Shown: positions 26,719-41,700 of the stretch, piece after piece
How the letters are laid out: the number at the start of each line of letters is the position of its first letter
Position numbering within the stretch: position 1 is the first letter of the stretch
Assembly (NCBI GenBank): GCA_019843655.1
Contig: JACDQD010000007.1
Location: 11,901,600 to 11,965,599, forward strand
Direction of reading: 5' to 3'
DNA from: Lethocerus indicus
Lineage: Eukaryota > Arthropoda > Insecta > Hemiptera > Belostomatidae
Length of the DNA: 64,000 nt
Made by a program: the position numbers and the translations under genes
Notes under the pieces: generated by a model
The model's input: the letters and a program-made list of their open reading frames with translations, nothing else
Told to the model about the DNA's origin: nothing
The model's database searches: none

Positions 26719-29700
26719 CAGTATCGTGAAAACTGTCTGTTATATTGAGCTAAAGAGGTTTACCATCAATCCTGCGATTGATATGACCAACAACAGTACA
26801 GTGAAGCGATAGTACTGATAAGATGCTTCATCGGTAGCCAACATACGTAAGGCACATGGAATGCCATGACGGAATCCAACACCTGTCTAAATCAAGATAA
26901 TTGAGTGAATGAAAACGGGAAACACAATTGTGGTAATGTTCAGAAACCTCGTTGACCCCATTAAATCCTTAAAATAAAAACTACAGTTCTATTTAATACA
27001 TTGGTCTATAAAGAAGCTTAATAATGGAAAATATAGGATGGACAGGAAAGAATTGAAGTTAATTGATTCAATAACAATAACATATGGCAGAACCTTTCCT
27101 TCACAATTGACTAAAACGATGACTCAGTAAGATTGGTTCCTTTATCAACCTGACTTGCTTTTTCTGTAACGTTCACTACTTACGAAGAGCACGGTCTAGG
27201 CTTCCCTGTCGCCGATGGATTGGAACTGAGGTACGTTCGACTTTAAGTCGACTTCGGTATCCAAACAGTCCCAATTTTGTTTTTTGCAATTCAGTATTAT
27301 TAAATTATTGGAACCCTTCTACTGTGTCGGGAAATGACTGTCCTGAAGTTTAATGAAAGCCCCTTTGTTACTTTGATGCGCTCGAGTTGAAGTCTCCGTG
27401 GAACAATCTCTCTCCTTACTGCTGCTGACGCTGACGGATTATTCGCGTTGGCATTGACGTAGTTGTCCGCCACTCCGTTTGTATCAAAGGGACCTACATC
27501 CCTTATTTCATCTCGTGCAGTCTTATATATACCGAGAACCGCGAGGAGCTGCTACTCATACTGTTATGATCACCTGTACGTAAAAGTTGGGTTAAAGAGA
27601 AATCTTCAAATAAATCTTGAATAGTTTTAATACTCGTCCAAATTTTATATGCATAAAAATGGCGAAGATAGGATTAGATCCGTTATTTTTATAAGAATTG
27701 CACAACCTTGCGAATAGCACTGACTCAGAACTAAGAGGAACTCCTTGCAGAAATTTTGTGATGGCAGAGGGGGGAGGACTCTGGGCAAGAATACTGAATC
27801 ACCGAGTAGGAATGTGAGTGGGGTCATTCGAGTTCGCCGTGTTTCAAAGAGGGATACTCGTACCGTACTGCTTTGTACTAAAATTTCAATTATTTTTATT
27901 TCGGGCTTCTTCAGCCTTGTTTCCCCCTCTTTAAACATGTTTGTGGACACAGTGCCCTTGTAACTTATGCGAGTGACATTGCAGCAGTCGGTGCTATAAA
28001 ATAAAAAAAAACGCGTGCGATCTGTGTCGCATGCTAACGACCGCGATTAGAATGATAAAATCGTTAGAGCGACTTGTTTTTTTCGCAGGTTTTATGTGTT
28101 AGCAAAGTAGGCCGCTGGTGCCATACAGCGTCCTAAGGTAAAATTCCGAATAAGATATAGTACACCTACATTATGATTATAGTATTATGATATTATAATA
28201 TTACTGTGGAAAGTCCGTGACGGTTTACCTTTAGCGTGCCGGCGATTGTACACGAGGCAAGCAATTGCCAATTACCCGTTGCTCGATTTTGCTAATGATC
28301 AATAGTTGCCCTATTCTATAGCCCCAATTTTACCAGAACCTCCGAAAAAAATATTTTTGTAAGTACTTCCCTGATTATTCGTAATTTAAAAAAATTATTA
28401 TCTTATACACGATTTAGGATATCTAATTTTAAGGAAACATTTAAAAAACGTGAATATCGTTTTCGGCATTTTATTTGAACGTATGTCGAAACATATTTCA
28501 ATATCAAGCTCATTCCCTTGAATTTCCTCTTCAGGAATTTGCTAATGGCGACCTCTTACGCTGTTTACCAGTTTCCGCTGTTTACCAGTAAAATCCGGAT
28601 TAGCCTTGAAAACGGGACAAAGTTTTCTGGTTATTTCATTGGATTGGATGACATTTTTTAAGAGTGAGCGGGATTTATGGCTTGTCCTCGACTCTGATGA
28701 CTAGTCTCTTGGACGATTCACACAATCTTCAGATAACTCGTTTTCCACCGAGACCAGGTCTTTTTCTTGAATCTTGAATCGTGAAGATACCTTCTTTGTA
28801 ACGGAATTAGTCATCGTCTAGTGCGGTTTGGTGGTGTGAGTCTCTTAACCCGCCCTGTCGAGATGGCGAATCTCACCGCATAAGACCGGTTCATACCGGT
28901 CCGCCTGTTTACCTCTCGTTTATTAATAACCGCCGACCGCTTATCCGAACTGTTCACAAAAGTTTGCTCATAACGTTTTATGCGAGGTTTCTTATAAATC
29001 TGAATAACCTCGAGCACGTAACGCGCCATTTGTTTTTATTAAAATAATTCTTCCGCGTTTCGTTAAGCACAACGTTATTGCTAAGGCTGAAAAAGTTGTC
29101 TATACGCACTGTGCGGGCAGTGGCAGCAACTGTAATTTTATTATTAATACATCGACTCAATTTATTTTGCAATGGAATAAACCTCGTAAGCTTAAGGGGT
29201 TCTTACTTTGGCTAACACCAGAGACCAAATTAGCGGACAGACTAAAATAGATAGTATATATTCGGAATTGCCGACGGTAATCGAGAGAAAAATCTTGAGA
29301 AAACAAAAAAGTAACACTATAATAATGAAATAGTGGCACTACAACCGACAAGCGTCGTAAAACTAAGTGTTTTCTTAGCGCACCGTGAGAGAAAGGTGGA
29401 TTCAGCTTGGAGTCACTAAGTGTCTTACAAAGTTGGTGATACCTTCTTTTTAAAGGGACTTCGAGTTTAAAGAGGTTTGGACTAGATTGGCCGGCCGCCA
29501 TATTATATTAACATGTGATAAATGTCCGGGTGACAGAGGAAGTGGGCTTCCTTCCTGCCGGCCAAGACTAACAATAGACGGCCTACCGTCGGATAAGGAC
29601 ACAGACCCTATTAGTAGTTAGTCCGCGTTTTCGCCGTTAGAAACTTGCCCCTTCCCGCACTACTTACCTTCGGCGTGTAGGATGTAATTTATTATGGCAA

Positions 29701-32700
29701 TCATGCCTGAGGGTATGTTCTGGATTGACACCAATGAAGGTCACGGTTTTAGACGTGGGAGGTGAGATTTTGTTTCATCGTTGTGCGAATTGAAGTCCTT
29801 CCGGGAACCAAGAGTATCGCGGATATAGCGGGGACAGCTTCCCTTATGGTACGTTGGTTGTTTTTCCCAGAATAGCAGACCTGTGATCAAAACGGTCGTA
29901 CTACCAACCATCGGCCTACGTGCCCTGCACCATCATTGGTCTTATGTCCCGTTAGCAACCACAGTAGCCATTGCGAAATTATTTCAGGATAACTTTTTTG
30001 TCCAATTACAGTTATTGATTGTAATCTCTATGCATACTTATTTTAGATGACTCGTTTACCATCATCTTATTGGACGTGTATGGTAAGGCATAGGGAGTTT
30101 TAAATAACTAAAACAGTCATTACAACGTATTGGCTCTCTTTTGGGTTAGTGCTATAGTTCACTGATTCAATACATTGATCTTTCTTAACCTGCATGATAA
30201 AACTGCGAGCCCGGAGAACCCTACCCATTGCCCATTGCAAAAACAATCGTCCCTTATTGACACAAACATCTCACGAACGTACCTATTGTTGTCACGAATT
30301 GAAGTGTATTTTGCTCAGTATACCCTGCTGGTTCACAACTAATGAATTGAAATAACACAAACGTGTAATGAAACAAGTCTGAGCGAAGTAGAGGTTACTA
30401 GACAGGTGCCTTCGTCATCGACAATAAATTGTCTCCAGTACATTAAGCAATTGTTGTACCACATGCGTATAAGGTTGCGCGCTTTCGTGTAATGGATTCC
30501 TCTGTTAGTCGTTTTTCCATTTTTTATCGGAGTTTCCATTTGTCGAGACCTGCATTCCACTGTAAGGTCTATGAGGAGACCCTAATTCCTATTTCTCCTC
30601 TATGTCTGCTTCTCATAATTTAAAAATTACATTACATACATTATATATAAAGTAAAACCGCATAGGATGGAAAAGGATAATGCGGAATTATTCCAACACG
30701 CAAACCCCGGTCGAAGATTTTCATTTCTTAAAAACCTCATATTTTAATGTTATGGAGGATTATATAATACAAAACAAATTAGTTATTCGATTACTTCCCA
30801 AAATCAAATGAAATAGTGATGTCTGAAATCTTCACACACAGTGGAATCATATTTGAATTCAACCCATCCAATCGAATTGCATTACTGGTATTGGAACCAG
30901 TACAGTATCCCGTTTCATAGGTACATCACGAACGACGCCAACTCGTGTACAAGGCTCGCCTTACGAAAGTTTACCTCACGTTAGGAAATCGTTTACGCTG
31001 AGTGAAAGTTGGAAATACGAATTAAATTCTATGACAGTGTAGGTCCTGATAGAAATATGTGATGGGAAAGCGTGGTGGAACAAGTCTCAAGTAGTCAAAT
31101 CGTAAATTGAAATTTTGTGTAGATCCCAAATCCAGAACCAATCCATTTCATATTTTAATATATAAAGGGGTGCCCTTAGTTGTACGTGTAAAACTAAGAA
31201 TTTTATATTTTATTATATCCTATTTTACACTGGAAATTTAGACCGTTTCTAATTTAGACCAGTTAAGTTAATTTTCGGCTGTATTACCGTTTGTATTAGG
31301 TTTATACGTGTGCGTGAGTGCGTACGGTGTCGTCATGTGATTGTTATTGGGCCAATGGTGGCCTCATTGTGTCTCATTAAAGCCGGGCGGCTAGTTAGCC
31401 GGCCTGGCAAGCGGTCCGGGCCGGCCGCCTGGTGGCCTATGTACGAGCTTCTTCCACTCGGTTCAATTGCCTCACTCGCGCCCGCCTTCCGCCAGAGCCG
31501 GTCGTCGTCCGCCGGTTGCCCCACAGGGACATAGAGCACACGCTATCCGTCTTAGTGCCCGTCCGGAGATCGCCCCCTATCCGTTGAACGGCGTGATGTC
31601 CACTGACGCTGCCCAGTCCATTATGTAAGTACCCGCCTTTCCTGTTTTGACTGCCCACCCGAGTGGTCTTCACCTCATCCGGCTTCCCGACCGCAAGTCC
31701 CGCTTTTTCTGCTTCGTTTCATTCTTAACACTGGCGTAGTTCTCCACACGCCTTCCGTCGAGGTTTTTTCATAAGCGGAAAAACTTCAGTCATAAACTCA
31801 TAACTTCGGTCTAGGAAGGATAGCTTAGGGTTTCAGATTCGAATCTCTTTATTATTGAGGGTACAATAATTTACCCGGGCCCGTTTTAGCAATTTTTTTC
31901 CAGAAGCTTCCCTTCAACAAAGTTCTTATGAATTTAAAGATCTGGGCCACCCCACTGGGGAGATGAGATAGTCAACTCCAGTACACCCACCGAAAATTTT
32001 GTTTAAGGTTGTTTTGATACTCCGACCAGCGGTTGTAACGATGTCGTCGGCCGTCACTGCGCACCTCTCGTCGGACCCCCTGACCTAAATCGATCGGCTC
32101 ACCGTAACGCGATATTTGTAACGCCTTTTACATTTAAATTCGATACATTTACAAATACGCCGAGGACCGTGTCCCAATTGAAATGGACCAGTTGGAAAAC
32201 GTACACTCGCGTTACATAAATTAGCGGTTGGCGGGGGCCGAAAAAGGCGTTCAGATAATGTGTCAACCGTGGCCCTGGAAATTGTTTCGCTTTACCTCCT
32301 TCGGAGGCGACACTAACTCATCTACATATACCGCAACTTTATATATAATTATTTTGTATATATTTAGGTAGAAGTTTCAATACATAACCGTATAAGGTGC
32401 AAGTTGATGTATCTCTAACAATATGATTGACGTACAACTTACCCCCTAGAAGTGAAGACGGCAATAAAAGTGTTAGAAAATCAATTTGTCCTTGTTTTTA
32501 ACCTACTCTGTGGCTGGGAAATCCATTTACATTTGGCTCCATTTCCGCTACCATCGTATTTTGGCTCGGTTCTCGACATGCCACTCTTTAATAAAACGTC
32601 TCGCAGGATTTTAATTTCGTCTCTGTTCGGTCAATATTTTCGAAATTATTTTTCATGTCTGACCCTATTTCAAATAGGCGAATATATATTTCCGCTCATT

Positions 32701-35700
32701 TTTCGCCATACATCGACAATTTTGTGAACAATGTAAATCGATTTTCGGAGTAACTTTGAACGAGAATTGTGTTTTATAAACTAGCCCTTGTAGCCACAAT
32801 AACAGCTGCCTGAAACAACAATTACCGGTAACTTGTTTCGTTATTTCCTATCGGTCACTATCTCACTGGGACACTGGTAAAAAAAACTATGAAAAAATCA
32901 GGCGATAACGAAGTATTTTTTAAATTTCTTTTCTTGAATAAATATACCTACCGTATAAACAGAAATATTATAATAACTTTATATTAATGACTTCATTTTT
33001 AATATGATGAACTTTACTTAAAAACTATGTATATAAGTATTTACTTGTTGAATTACCATGTAGCATATTACCAAAACTAATTAAAACGAAGTGGTTTTGT
33101 ACGTCGAGGGAGTAGAAGAAATTCTGCTATAGTATTTTGCTATAATTTATAATGTATTTTTCCCTGTCTACTTTTCAATTAAGTATAGTACGTTTACGAA
33201 CAGCCTGCGACTACAGTCTGAAAAAGAAGACATTTCATAGCTAACTGCTAATTTTTTATTTCTGGACATTTTGTTCTTTCTTTGTACGGCGGTGACTCCT
33301 CAGCGTAATACTGCCACGATTTGTTTTGGGCGTATAATTTCTCGGTCTAATTCCATGTGGTCCACAATCGGGGCACCAAATTGTCTGTCTGCGGTCCCTC
33401 GAATGACTCACCGTTCTGTTTGTTTGTCCTCCGATCGCGCGAATTTTCATACCTAACCGGGTCACGGTCTACGGCCTCTGTAAATTCTGCCTCCTGGTCT
33501 TATTCACGCGCCGCTGCCTTCGCAATACGGTCGCTTCCGCCGTTCTGTTTTCTCCCCATTTAAAGTTAAATAACGGATTCTGACCGAAGTAATCTAACGG
33601 GGTGGGGTTTCTTCTTGTATAGATAACCATAACAATGTGTTCCCCGAAAGTACGTCACTTAACCCAGGTTAACTGATTCTTATACGAGATTTTGTAATTT
33701 AGGTGACATGATATATATAATAACAATTTCAAAATAAAATAGGTTCACATATCTTCGTATAATGGCCTAAATATTTTTTCTTAAAATATCGTACTTTCAC
33801 GAAGAAATTGTAGGTTTTAGTCTCAATGTAGAGTGAGAGTTCCTGAAGGAGTCATGCAATAACATACAAGTTCTGAAGAGGTTAAAGAGATGCTACTTGC
33901 TACTTGCCTACCCCTTTCAAACAATGAAACTTAATGTTCTCATTTTCGAAGACCCTGGAACATTTACGTTACGAAACGTATTTCACGTAGTGTATACGTA
34001 GTGTATATTATTTTTCACTTGAGTGAAATTTCTGCGGTCGATTTTGTAAACATATGTTAATATGGATCGTTCTCAAAAAATGTTACCAGTCTCCAAAATA
34101 GATTAAATATGACGCTTTAATGTTAAAATTAATTATACCCCTTGCAAATGGAAATACAAATGTAATATACTCTAATTAGGAGAAATATTTTAGGGATCAA
34201 ATCAGGTTTTATTCTGAATAGTAATAGATTCCTAATGCTCTGACTAGAAGAGTGAGAAGTAGAACAAGTTTTTGGTAAACTTTAGATATTAGTTTTTTCC
34301 AAATAATTCTCTTCATCAAGTAATAAGATCCGTGCCCTTTTATTAGTTCGGTGATGAAAGACTTTGTTCAGGCAGTGAATATTCAAATTTAGCTCCCCGT
34401 AAAAAAATTGATTTTTATCGGATCTTTAGATTTTAACCCGACGAACACTTGGATCTAACGGGAACCCTCTTGTTTGTGTAGAAGGATGCCGTCGGACAGT
34501 ATGGATGATATAGAGCTGAAGAACATCCAGATGCAGGTCGGATGTTCGCGGAGGTTCAGCAAGGAAGACCCATCGGTTGAGGAGATCAGGGTGGAGACCG
34601 ACAGGGGCTCACTTCTGGTTGCGGTCCAAGGCAACAGAAACAAACCCGCCATACTCACCTATCATGATATCGGACTCAACTGTAAGTTATAGTAATCGAA
34701 TTCTTTTTTAAATTTATTTCTGTGGAGAGCGCCAGTAAACCTTTCTCCCTGTAAAGAGAGCGTGTATTACTCGCTCGCAATTATTATTGTTAATTAATAA
34801 TGTAAAGTTACAACAGTTAATCTATAGAGTTAGTAAACTGAAGAAAAGTTTTCTTCTATTCTCTACGATCGTGTATAACATGGAAATGATCTGCTATTTT
34901 GAAACGTGTAATTACTGCGAGTAAAACAACATCGATTACCACGTCTGAAAGAACGACCGCAGGCGGAATGTGAAAATAAATGAATATTCAGTGAGACGCA
35001 AAAATTTTATTATTTCGCGCCTGACAATAATGTATTAGCAATGTTAATGTATTACAATCATTGTGATACATGTTGTATCACCGCAAAAATGAAATTCATA
35101 CCTTGTAATTAGATTCTGCGTTTCAATGCCAGCTCTAAGTTTTTCGTCGCCAATCCCTAAATCAATTTTTTTTGCTGTTCAAGGCGATTTGCATATGTAA
35201 TACTAATAAAAATACGAAATACTTACTGGTTCCTCAAATTTCGTACTGAAACAGATATGTAAAATTTCCACACAATACTCTGAACTGAAAACAATAGCGG
35301 GTGTAAAGTATGCCGCAGATGGTTTAATACCTCAATCCCGAATATAAAAACGTTGTTTAATCTAGTTCCGTGTCATAAGATTCTCCTTGGAAATAATACT
35401 GAAGCGTGACAGTTACTGTTGCGCCTTATTATTCCTTGAGTTGCGTTTTCAAAAAAAGTCCCAGAATAATTGGTCATTTGAAGCACCTCCTTCTAGGCCG
35501 GACACGTACCGGATATGGGTTAATTAACAGTTGTCTGCTTTGTGAGCGTAGATATAGCCAGCTTCCAAGCGTTCTTCAACTATTCAGAGATGAGAGCACT
35601 CCTCGAGAACTTCTGCGTCTACCACGTCAACGCTCCAGGGCAGGAAGAAGGGGCTCCTCCACTTCCCGACGAGTAAGACTCCTTTTCTCTTGTTATTAAC

Positions 35701-38700
35701 GAGCCACTTATTCTGATACTCGAACCACAACAATTTTATTAATTGCTCTCCTTGTCTATACACGATAATTAGTACAAGTTGTTGTCGATTCGTCACCACC
35801 AATCCGTATTATATTAATGAATATTAACGACCACGTGGGAAATTTCTATTAAAAATGTACTAAAACTCCGCTAAGAAAAACTGCTCACTATTATTCGCAG
35901 AGGAATTAAGCTAAGGATGCAAACAAAATGACTGCTCACTAAATACAGAACATTTACACACCCACATATAACACTAAACAATGCATACTTTGGCCGCCCC
36001 ACTAACGGAATATCAATAATATTATTCGGACTATATAGGGAGTCGAGGATAAATAAAGAATATAATAAAATAATAATGGTTAATAAACCGGAGAAAGCTG
36101 GATATATAGTGTCCCCTATAATTTGTCCTTTTGTGTGCCGCTGGGGTTACTGCGGCCTCGGCCTTGTTATTCAGCGGCGGTTCTCTAATCGTTATGTGCC
36201 CGTACCAGCCGTCCAAATTGTCCCGTCTCTCCCAATATCTTGCCCGTTGTAAATTGATGGAAATTTCCGAAATGTATGAACGGAATCAAAAGCATCGCTC
36301 ATAATTGATGTCTCATGAGAGGCGGACAGAGCCGGTGCCGGCTAGTCGGATCTGCCGATCGAATCCGATTATGACCGGCCCGAACGGCAACCGATCGAAG
36401 GGCATATCAATTAGGTGATATTTAATAGGTCTCAATTATTTCTCCTACGGTCCAGTCAATTATGGGCAGCGCGAAGCAGTTCCATTTGACTGATAATAAA
36501 TTTAAAATAAATTACTTTGGAAGACCCCTCTCCCTAAGAAATTAGATTTGGGAACGTTAAACATGAATTGGAACATTGGATAACCCATTGATGACAATCT
36601 ACACTACTGTAACTTGAGCGTACGCATGCATGCGTATACATACAATTTTGAAATTTTTACCTGCACGAGGCCCCCTTAAACTGGTTCAGACACCCGTGCA
36701 CCTGCTCAATTTACGATCTGTTACGACCCTGAAGACTAAATATGCAATTAATAATTAGGCAAAGGAAGAACGGGACAAAATATCCTTCGTTTTTTTCATA
36801 AGTTGGAAATAGTATTGTTGTGTTAAATAATGTAAGTCACACATCATCCCCCCTCAAAATTCACTGACTTAATTTAAGCACTTATTATTAGAACATTTAT
36901 AGAAGAAATTTATCACAGGTGAAAAAAAGAGGTAATTGCAAACAGTTACAGTTTTAACCGTAACAGTAACAGTTACAAAGGTTTTATTGTAATTTTTTCA
37001 CCTGTCATAGTATGAAATGTAAATTTGTTTACAGCTTGCCAGATGATCTAATTAGCCAGACCAATTATAATAGAAGACCACTTTATCGTACCTTTGCGTA
37101 TTTAAATTAAACATACTAATACGCACATTCGAATAGTGTTTACAAACCGCTACTATCTCGATTCGTTCATCGTGTACACTCACACTCACCGGTCTTCTTC
37201 CCGATGTCGTTTCTAAATATCACAAGAGTGTCTTAGACGAGTGCAATCACAGCACGGCCGACTTTCCTAAGAATTATTTTTTCCTGGAATGTTTTAAACT
37301 CACACAAAAAACGTTTTCCCGATCATGGGCGGGGTTTTGCTTCTTAGATAAAGTAGTTACTTTGTATTGAATATCTTGTGAACTCCATAGAGGTTGTATT
37401 TTGACATCACGTAAGACATATTTCTTTTAGTCACATATTAATGCTCAAATATACATTACTGTTCAGAATAACGTGTTTTACTACCACGTGAATAATATGT
37501 TCATTCTTCCTTAGACTCACTTATCGTAACCCTATACGATTATTGCTACATATAATTGTGAAATTATGGTATTTATCATTTATATTCGAATAACTAAATT
37601 TATTTTGATTCCATGCTTTGCGTTATAAAAACTTTACAATATTAGACTAGCTATGTCATACTTCACCCCAAAACTCTTCAATATATTCAATACAATATTT
37701 TAGTATGTCATAAGAAACTTGAATTTTATACTTCCGAAAATTGTGTCATTTTTACAAAAAAACATGGGCCGATGTGTTTCAGTTACGAGTACCCGACAAT
37801 GGACGAGCTAGCTTCCCAGCTGAACTTCGTGCTTACTCACTTCGGTCTGAACAGCGTGATCGGGCTCGGCGTCGGAGCCGGGGGCAACGTCCTCTGTCGC
37901 TACGCCCTAGGCCACCCTCACCGGGTGGAGGCACTAGTCCTCGTCAACGTCGTATCAACACAGGCCGGATGGATCGAATGGGGCTACCAGAAGCTCAACG
38001 CCAGGTCCCTCAAGTCCAAGGGAATGACGCAGCCCGTCCTCGACTACCTCATGTGGCACCATTTCGGCAGGGTCAGTACTGATCGGTTGTGGAATAAAAT
38101 AAATAAGATTTGAAGAGGGAAAGGTGGGCACCTGAGTTATAGGAGAAATAGCACTGCTTTCGGGGTTCCCAAGAGTTGGGAATATGATGCCTCTTCCCTG
38201 AACACATATGGTTTCAAGATGGACCGTCAGTCGAATCCTGTTGTCAACTGTCATTGAACTGTCAAGATCCTTCCTTATTATCAGAGATAAAAATACAACT
38301 GACATGTATAAGAAGTACCTTAATTATGGTAGACTGCTTATTATGGAGGATGGCAAACAACTGATACTGGTCTAGCTCAAAACTAAAATAGTTACTGAGT
38401 CAGAAAACCTCGTGTTTAATTACAGTCATTATTAGTGCCACGACATGATAATAATAATTTTTTTTTCAGGGGACCGAAGAACGCAACCAGGACTTAGTAC
38501 AAGTATACAGGAGCTACTTTGAGAGGTGCATCCAGCCAAGCAACCTGGCCAGGTTCATTGACAGCTACATTCGAAGGACAGACCTGAATATGACCAGGAG
38601 CCTAGAGCCAGACAGGAAGGAAAGTTTGACACTGGCCATGCCAGTCATCAACATAACTGGTGCCATGTCGCCCCATGTTGATGACACAGTCACCCTCAAC

Positions 38701-41700
38701 TCAAGGCTTGACCCCACCAACTCCTCCTGGATGAAGGTGTGGCCACACAAATTTAAGATAATCTTTATTTCAATAACTGTATAAAGAATCCTTTTATATA
38801 TAATATATAATAATTGTACATATCTCTCCATAGATATTTCTACAATTGCACACATATATATTAATATTAATTAATTGATATATTATAAATAATAAATAAG
38901 TATAATAGTAATAATAAATAAAAATGATCAAACAAATACTCAGTGTGGGAATATACTCAGTTTATTTACTAAAGTTTTCTTCCAGTCAGGTGTCTTATTT
39001 TAAGTTATAATTTGAATTGTTATCAGATATCTGACTGCGGAATGGTACTGGAAGAGCAACCAGGGAAGGTGAGCGAGGCATTGCGCCTCTTCCTTCAGGG
39101 TCTCGGCTATGGTAAGTAACCTTACTTCATCTCATCATTATCTCACTTTTACTGTTACCTGCTCATCGCTATCGCTCACAAAGCTGTAACTAACATTGTT
39201 GTTTACTACATAAGTCACATGTTATTTGCTTAACAAAATGTATGTTATGATAACCATTAATAATAATAATAATATTAATAATAACCGTATTTGGTTTTTA
39301 AAAATACACATGTTTATGTATTAGATGAGGTGTTTTAATTAGGAAAAAGAAAGTTACTGCAGAAAATAGTTTCCTATTTGTTTATTGATGGAATTAGATT
39401 TACCAAGGTAATATAACAAATCACTGTATATGTAACATCATTATTTATAGTTTTATTATAGCAGTCACATATAACAATATTATTTCATATTTATCAAGTT
39501 ATCCCTCTTTCTGTGCTATATTTTTGGCAGATTAAAAATGTTTAACTATTTTGTTGATAAAATTTCATACAGCTAGAAGGTAGGAAACATTAGAAATGAA
39601 ATATGCACTGATTTTCTGTTCTGTCTAATTAACACTCATAATATGTACATTGTACATACATTTGTACAAAGACATACATACTAATACAACAAAATACACT
39701 TCATCTCATTTGTTGTTTGCTAGAATTGGTCATTATGGCCCATTGTTGTAACAAGCCATTGTATGTAATGTCATGAAATTACAGAGAAGGGAATTGTTAA
39801 AATCAAAGGAATATGACTTAATTCGCCTGTTGTATTTTCCTTGGTGTCATTTCATTTTTTAATTTTGGATTATTTTCATACCTTTTCTTGAATCATCTAT
39901 TGAATCATTGCGTATAAATTCCTTATAATAATTGCTCAACATCAGTTTGTTATTATTAAAATTTAAATGGACCCATTAAAATTAAATCATAAACTTTATA
40001 GGCTTATTTTTTATTCCTGTGTGTTAGATGGGTTTAGTTTGTTAGATTAATATTTTATCTTTCAAAGATAAGAATTTGATAGTGGTTTTAATTAGTTCGC
40101 TGTCAGTAAATATTTACATTTTAAGTAGATAATGAAATTCAATATTTGTTTGTGTTGCTGTTAACAGTTTCAAAATGAAAAGTAGAATACGTGTGTGTTA
40201 TTGTTGTAGAAAACAGTGTTAAAGTAAATTATAGTGATAGCTGTGATAGTATGGTCGCATTTAATAATTAAAATTAATTTACATGAGAAGCATAATTCAT
40301 ATATTAATTAATGATATTGTATGTCATGTTAGGTCATGTTCAGTTATACAATGCAAGAACTAGTTATTAACTTATCATTTCGATTGGGTCTAGTTCTATA
40401 CCAATTTATAATCTATTAAGTGTGATCTTTTCCCTGAAATAACAGTCCACTCAGTACCATTCTATGTCAGGTTTCCTTTTGGTCTAATCCAATTTTATTT
40501 TATTATCGGTATACTATTTTTATCCATTATTTTCAGTACTATCTGTCAAAATGTTCATGCTAAATTTCAAAATAAATAAGAATAAAGGTGAGTAATTCAA
40601 AATACCTTCTCCCAGGAAGCCTTATCAGATACTTTTAGGCAGATAGTTATAATTATTTAATTTTGTGATTAATGCTGATATTAATTATAAATTTAAATTA
40701 GGTAGGACTCAGGCCCATAATACTAGGCAAATCACTTTTGTCTACATATCAGATGTTTTAATAGGAAAAGTCTTCTTACTAAGAGTTAAGGACTATATAT
40801 TACATATACTGCTTAAAGTACATGACAGATGTGTTGACTAATTATTAAATATGGCTGCTATTTATGACTGACTGGTGTCAGTTTTGTATACTATGTTATT
40901 TCTGCTCAAAAAAAGGGCTTATCCCATTCATTTATTGTGCGAAGTTGTAAAAATGGTCATACATCATATAAAATATTGTAGAATCGTAATAAATCATTGG
41001 TTACTAAAAACTGTGTTCATTCTTTGTATTTTTTATTTGGTTAACTATTATCTCTTAACTTTAATATTTATCTTTGCATGTTAACTTACTCAGAATTTCT
41101 TTAGGTTTTCTGTTCTTATAATAATTATTAATATTATTATTGTTATTATCAATACCAATATGTAAAAACACTGCCAATAGTTACATTATCATATTAAAAT
41201 TTTTTAAGGCCTAAATATTTAAATGTGAGACTAATTACTTAATTGTTGAGATTGCATTATATTTTTAAATTGGTTAAGCACTTTCTGGGTCAATGATCTT
41301 GTACCATTTATAATTCTAATTTAACTGCTAATATGCATATTTATATGTTGGGCAGTTTTTGTACAATAAATACAAGTTCAGGCTATAAGAAATTATTCAA
41401 GTATAATATAATTTTGGATCAAGTCCCCAGTTAGTGTTTCATATGTATTGTAATGTTTTATTGATAAGGGAATTTTCAAGTTGACGTATCTTTAGTTTAT
41501 ATACATATATAAAATATCATTTTTCATTAATATCATCATTTCATTAACAATTTTTATTAATATGGTGATGGTTATGATAATGATTATGATGATGATGAAC
41601 TTACGTAAATTGGCTGTAGCAGAAATGTATATTTTTTGCTTTGACTAACTTGCATTCAGTAAAATTTATTTTGAATTTGTTAGTGTTATGATTGTGTCTG

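Larger units (their letters stand above)
12166..34481 (+). other. NDRG 22-kb intron: contents
   Basis: A long CpG-retaining intron. Items found inside and listed separately: a GC-rich island (14,620-14,840), two copies of one inverted-repeat family (14,130-14,365 and 21,565-21,720), a foldback element (21,790-22,370), SINE-like heads (23,526-23,605 and 24,740-24,815), a TA tract (15,903-15,946), a CA/TA tract (26,667-26,719), and first exon C with its promoter (31,310-31,624). No other coding exon of NDRG or nested gene could be supported on either strand. CpG-rich stretches such as 28,800-29,160 and 32,020-32,280 are candidates for regulatory DNA, but this rests on composition alone. Confidence 0.6.

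Noticed and set aside
26543..26812. 89-codon frame through the CA/TA tract
   Set aside because: Created by dinucleotide repeats (THTHTH, IYIYIY).
29157..29501. 114-codon minus frame beginning MAAGQSSPN
   Set aside because: Good ATG context, but no recognisable domain and no neighbouring splice sites in phase. Kept as chance.
31310..31673. Overlapping frames on both strands around exon C
   Set aside because: GC-rich promoter DNA has few stop codons; the frames contradict each other and match nothing.
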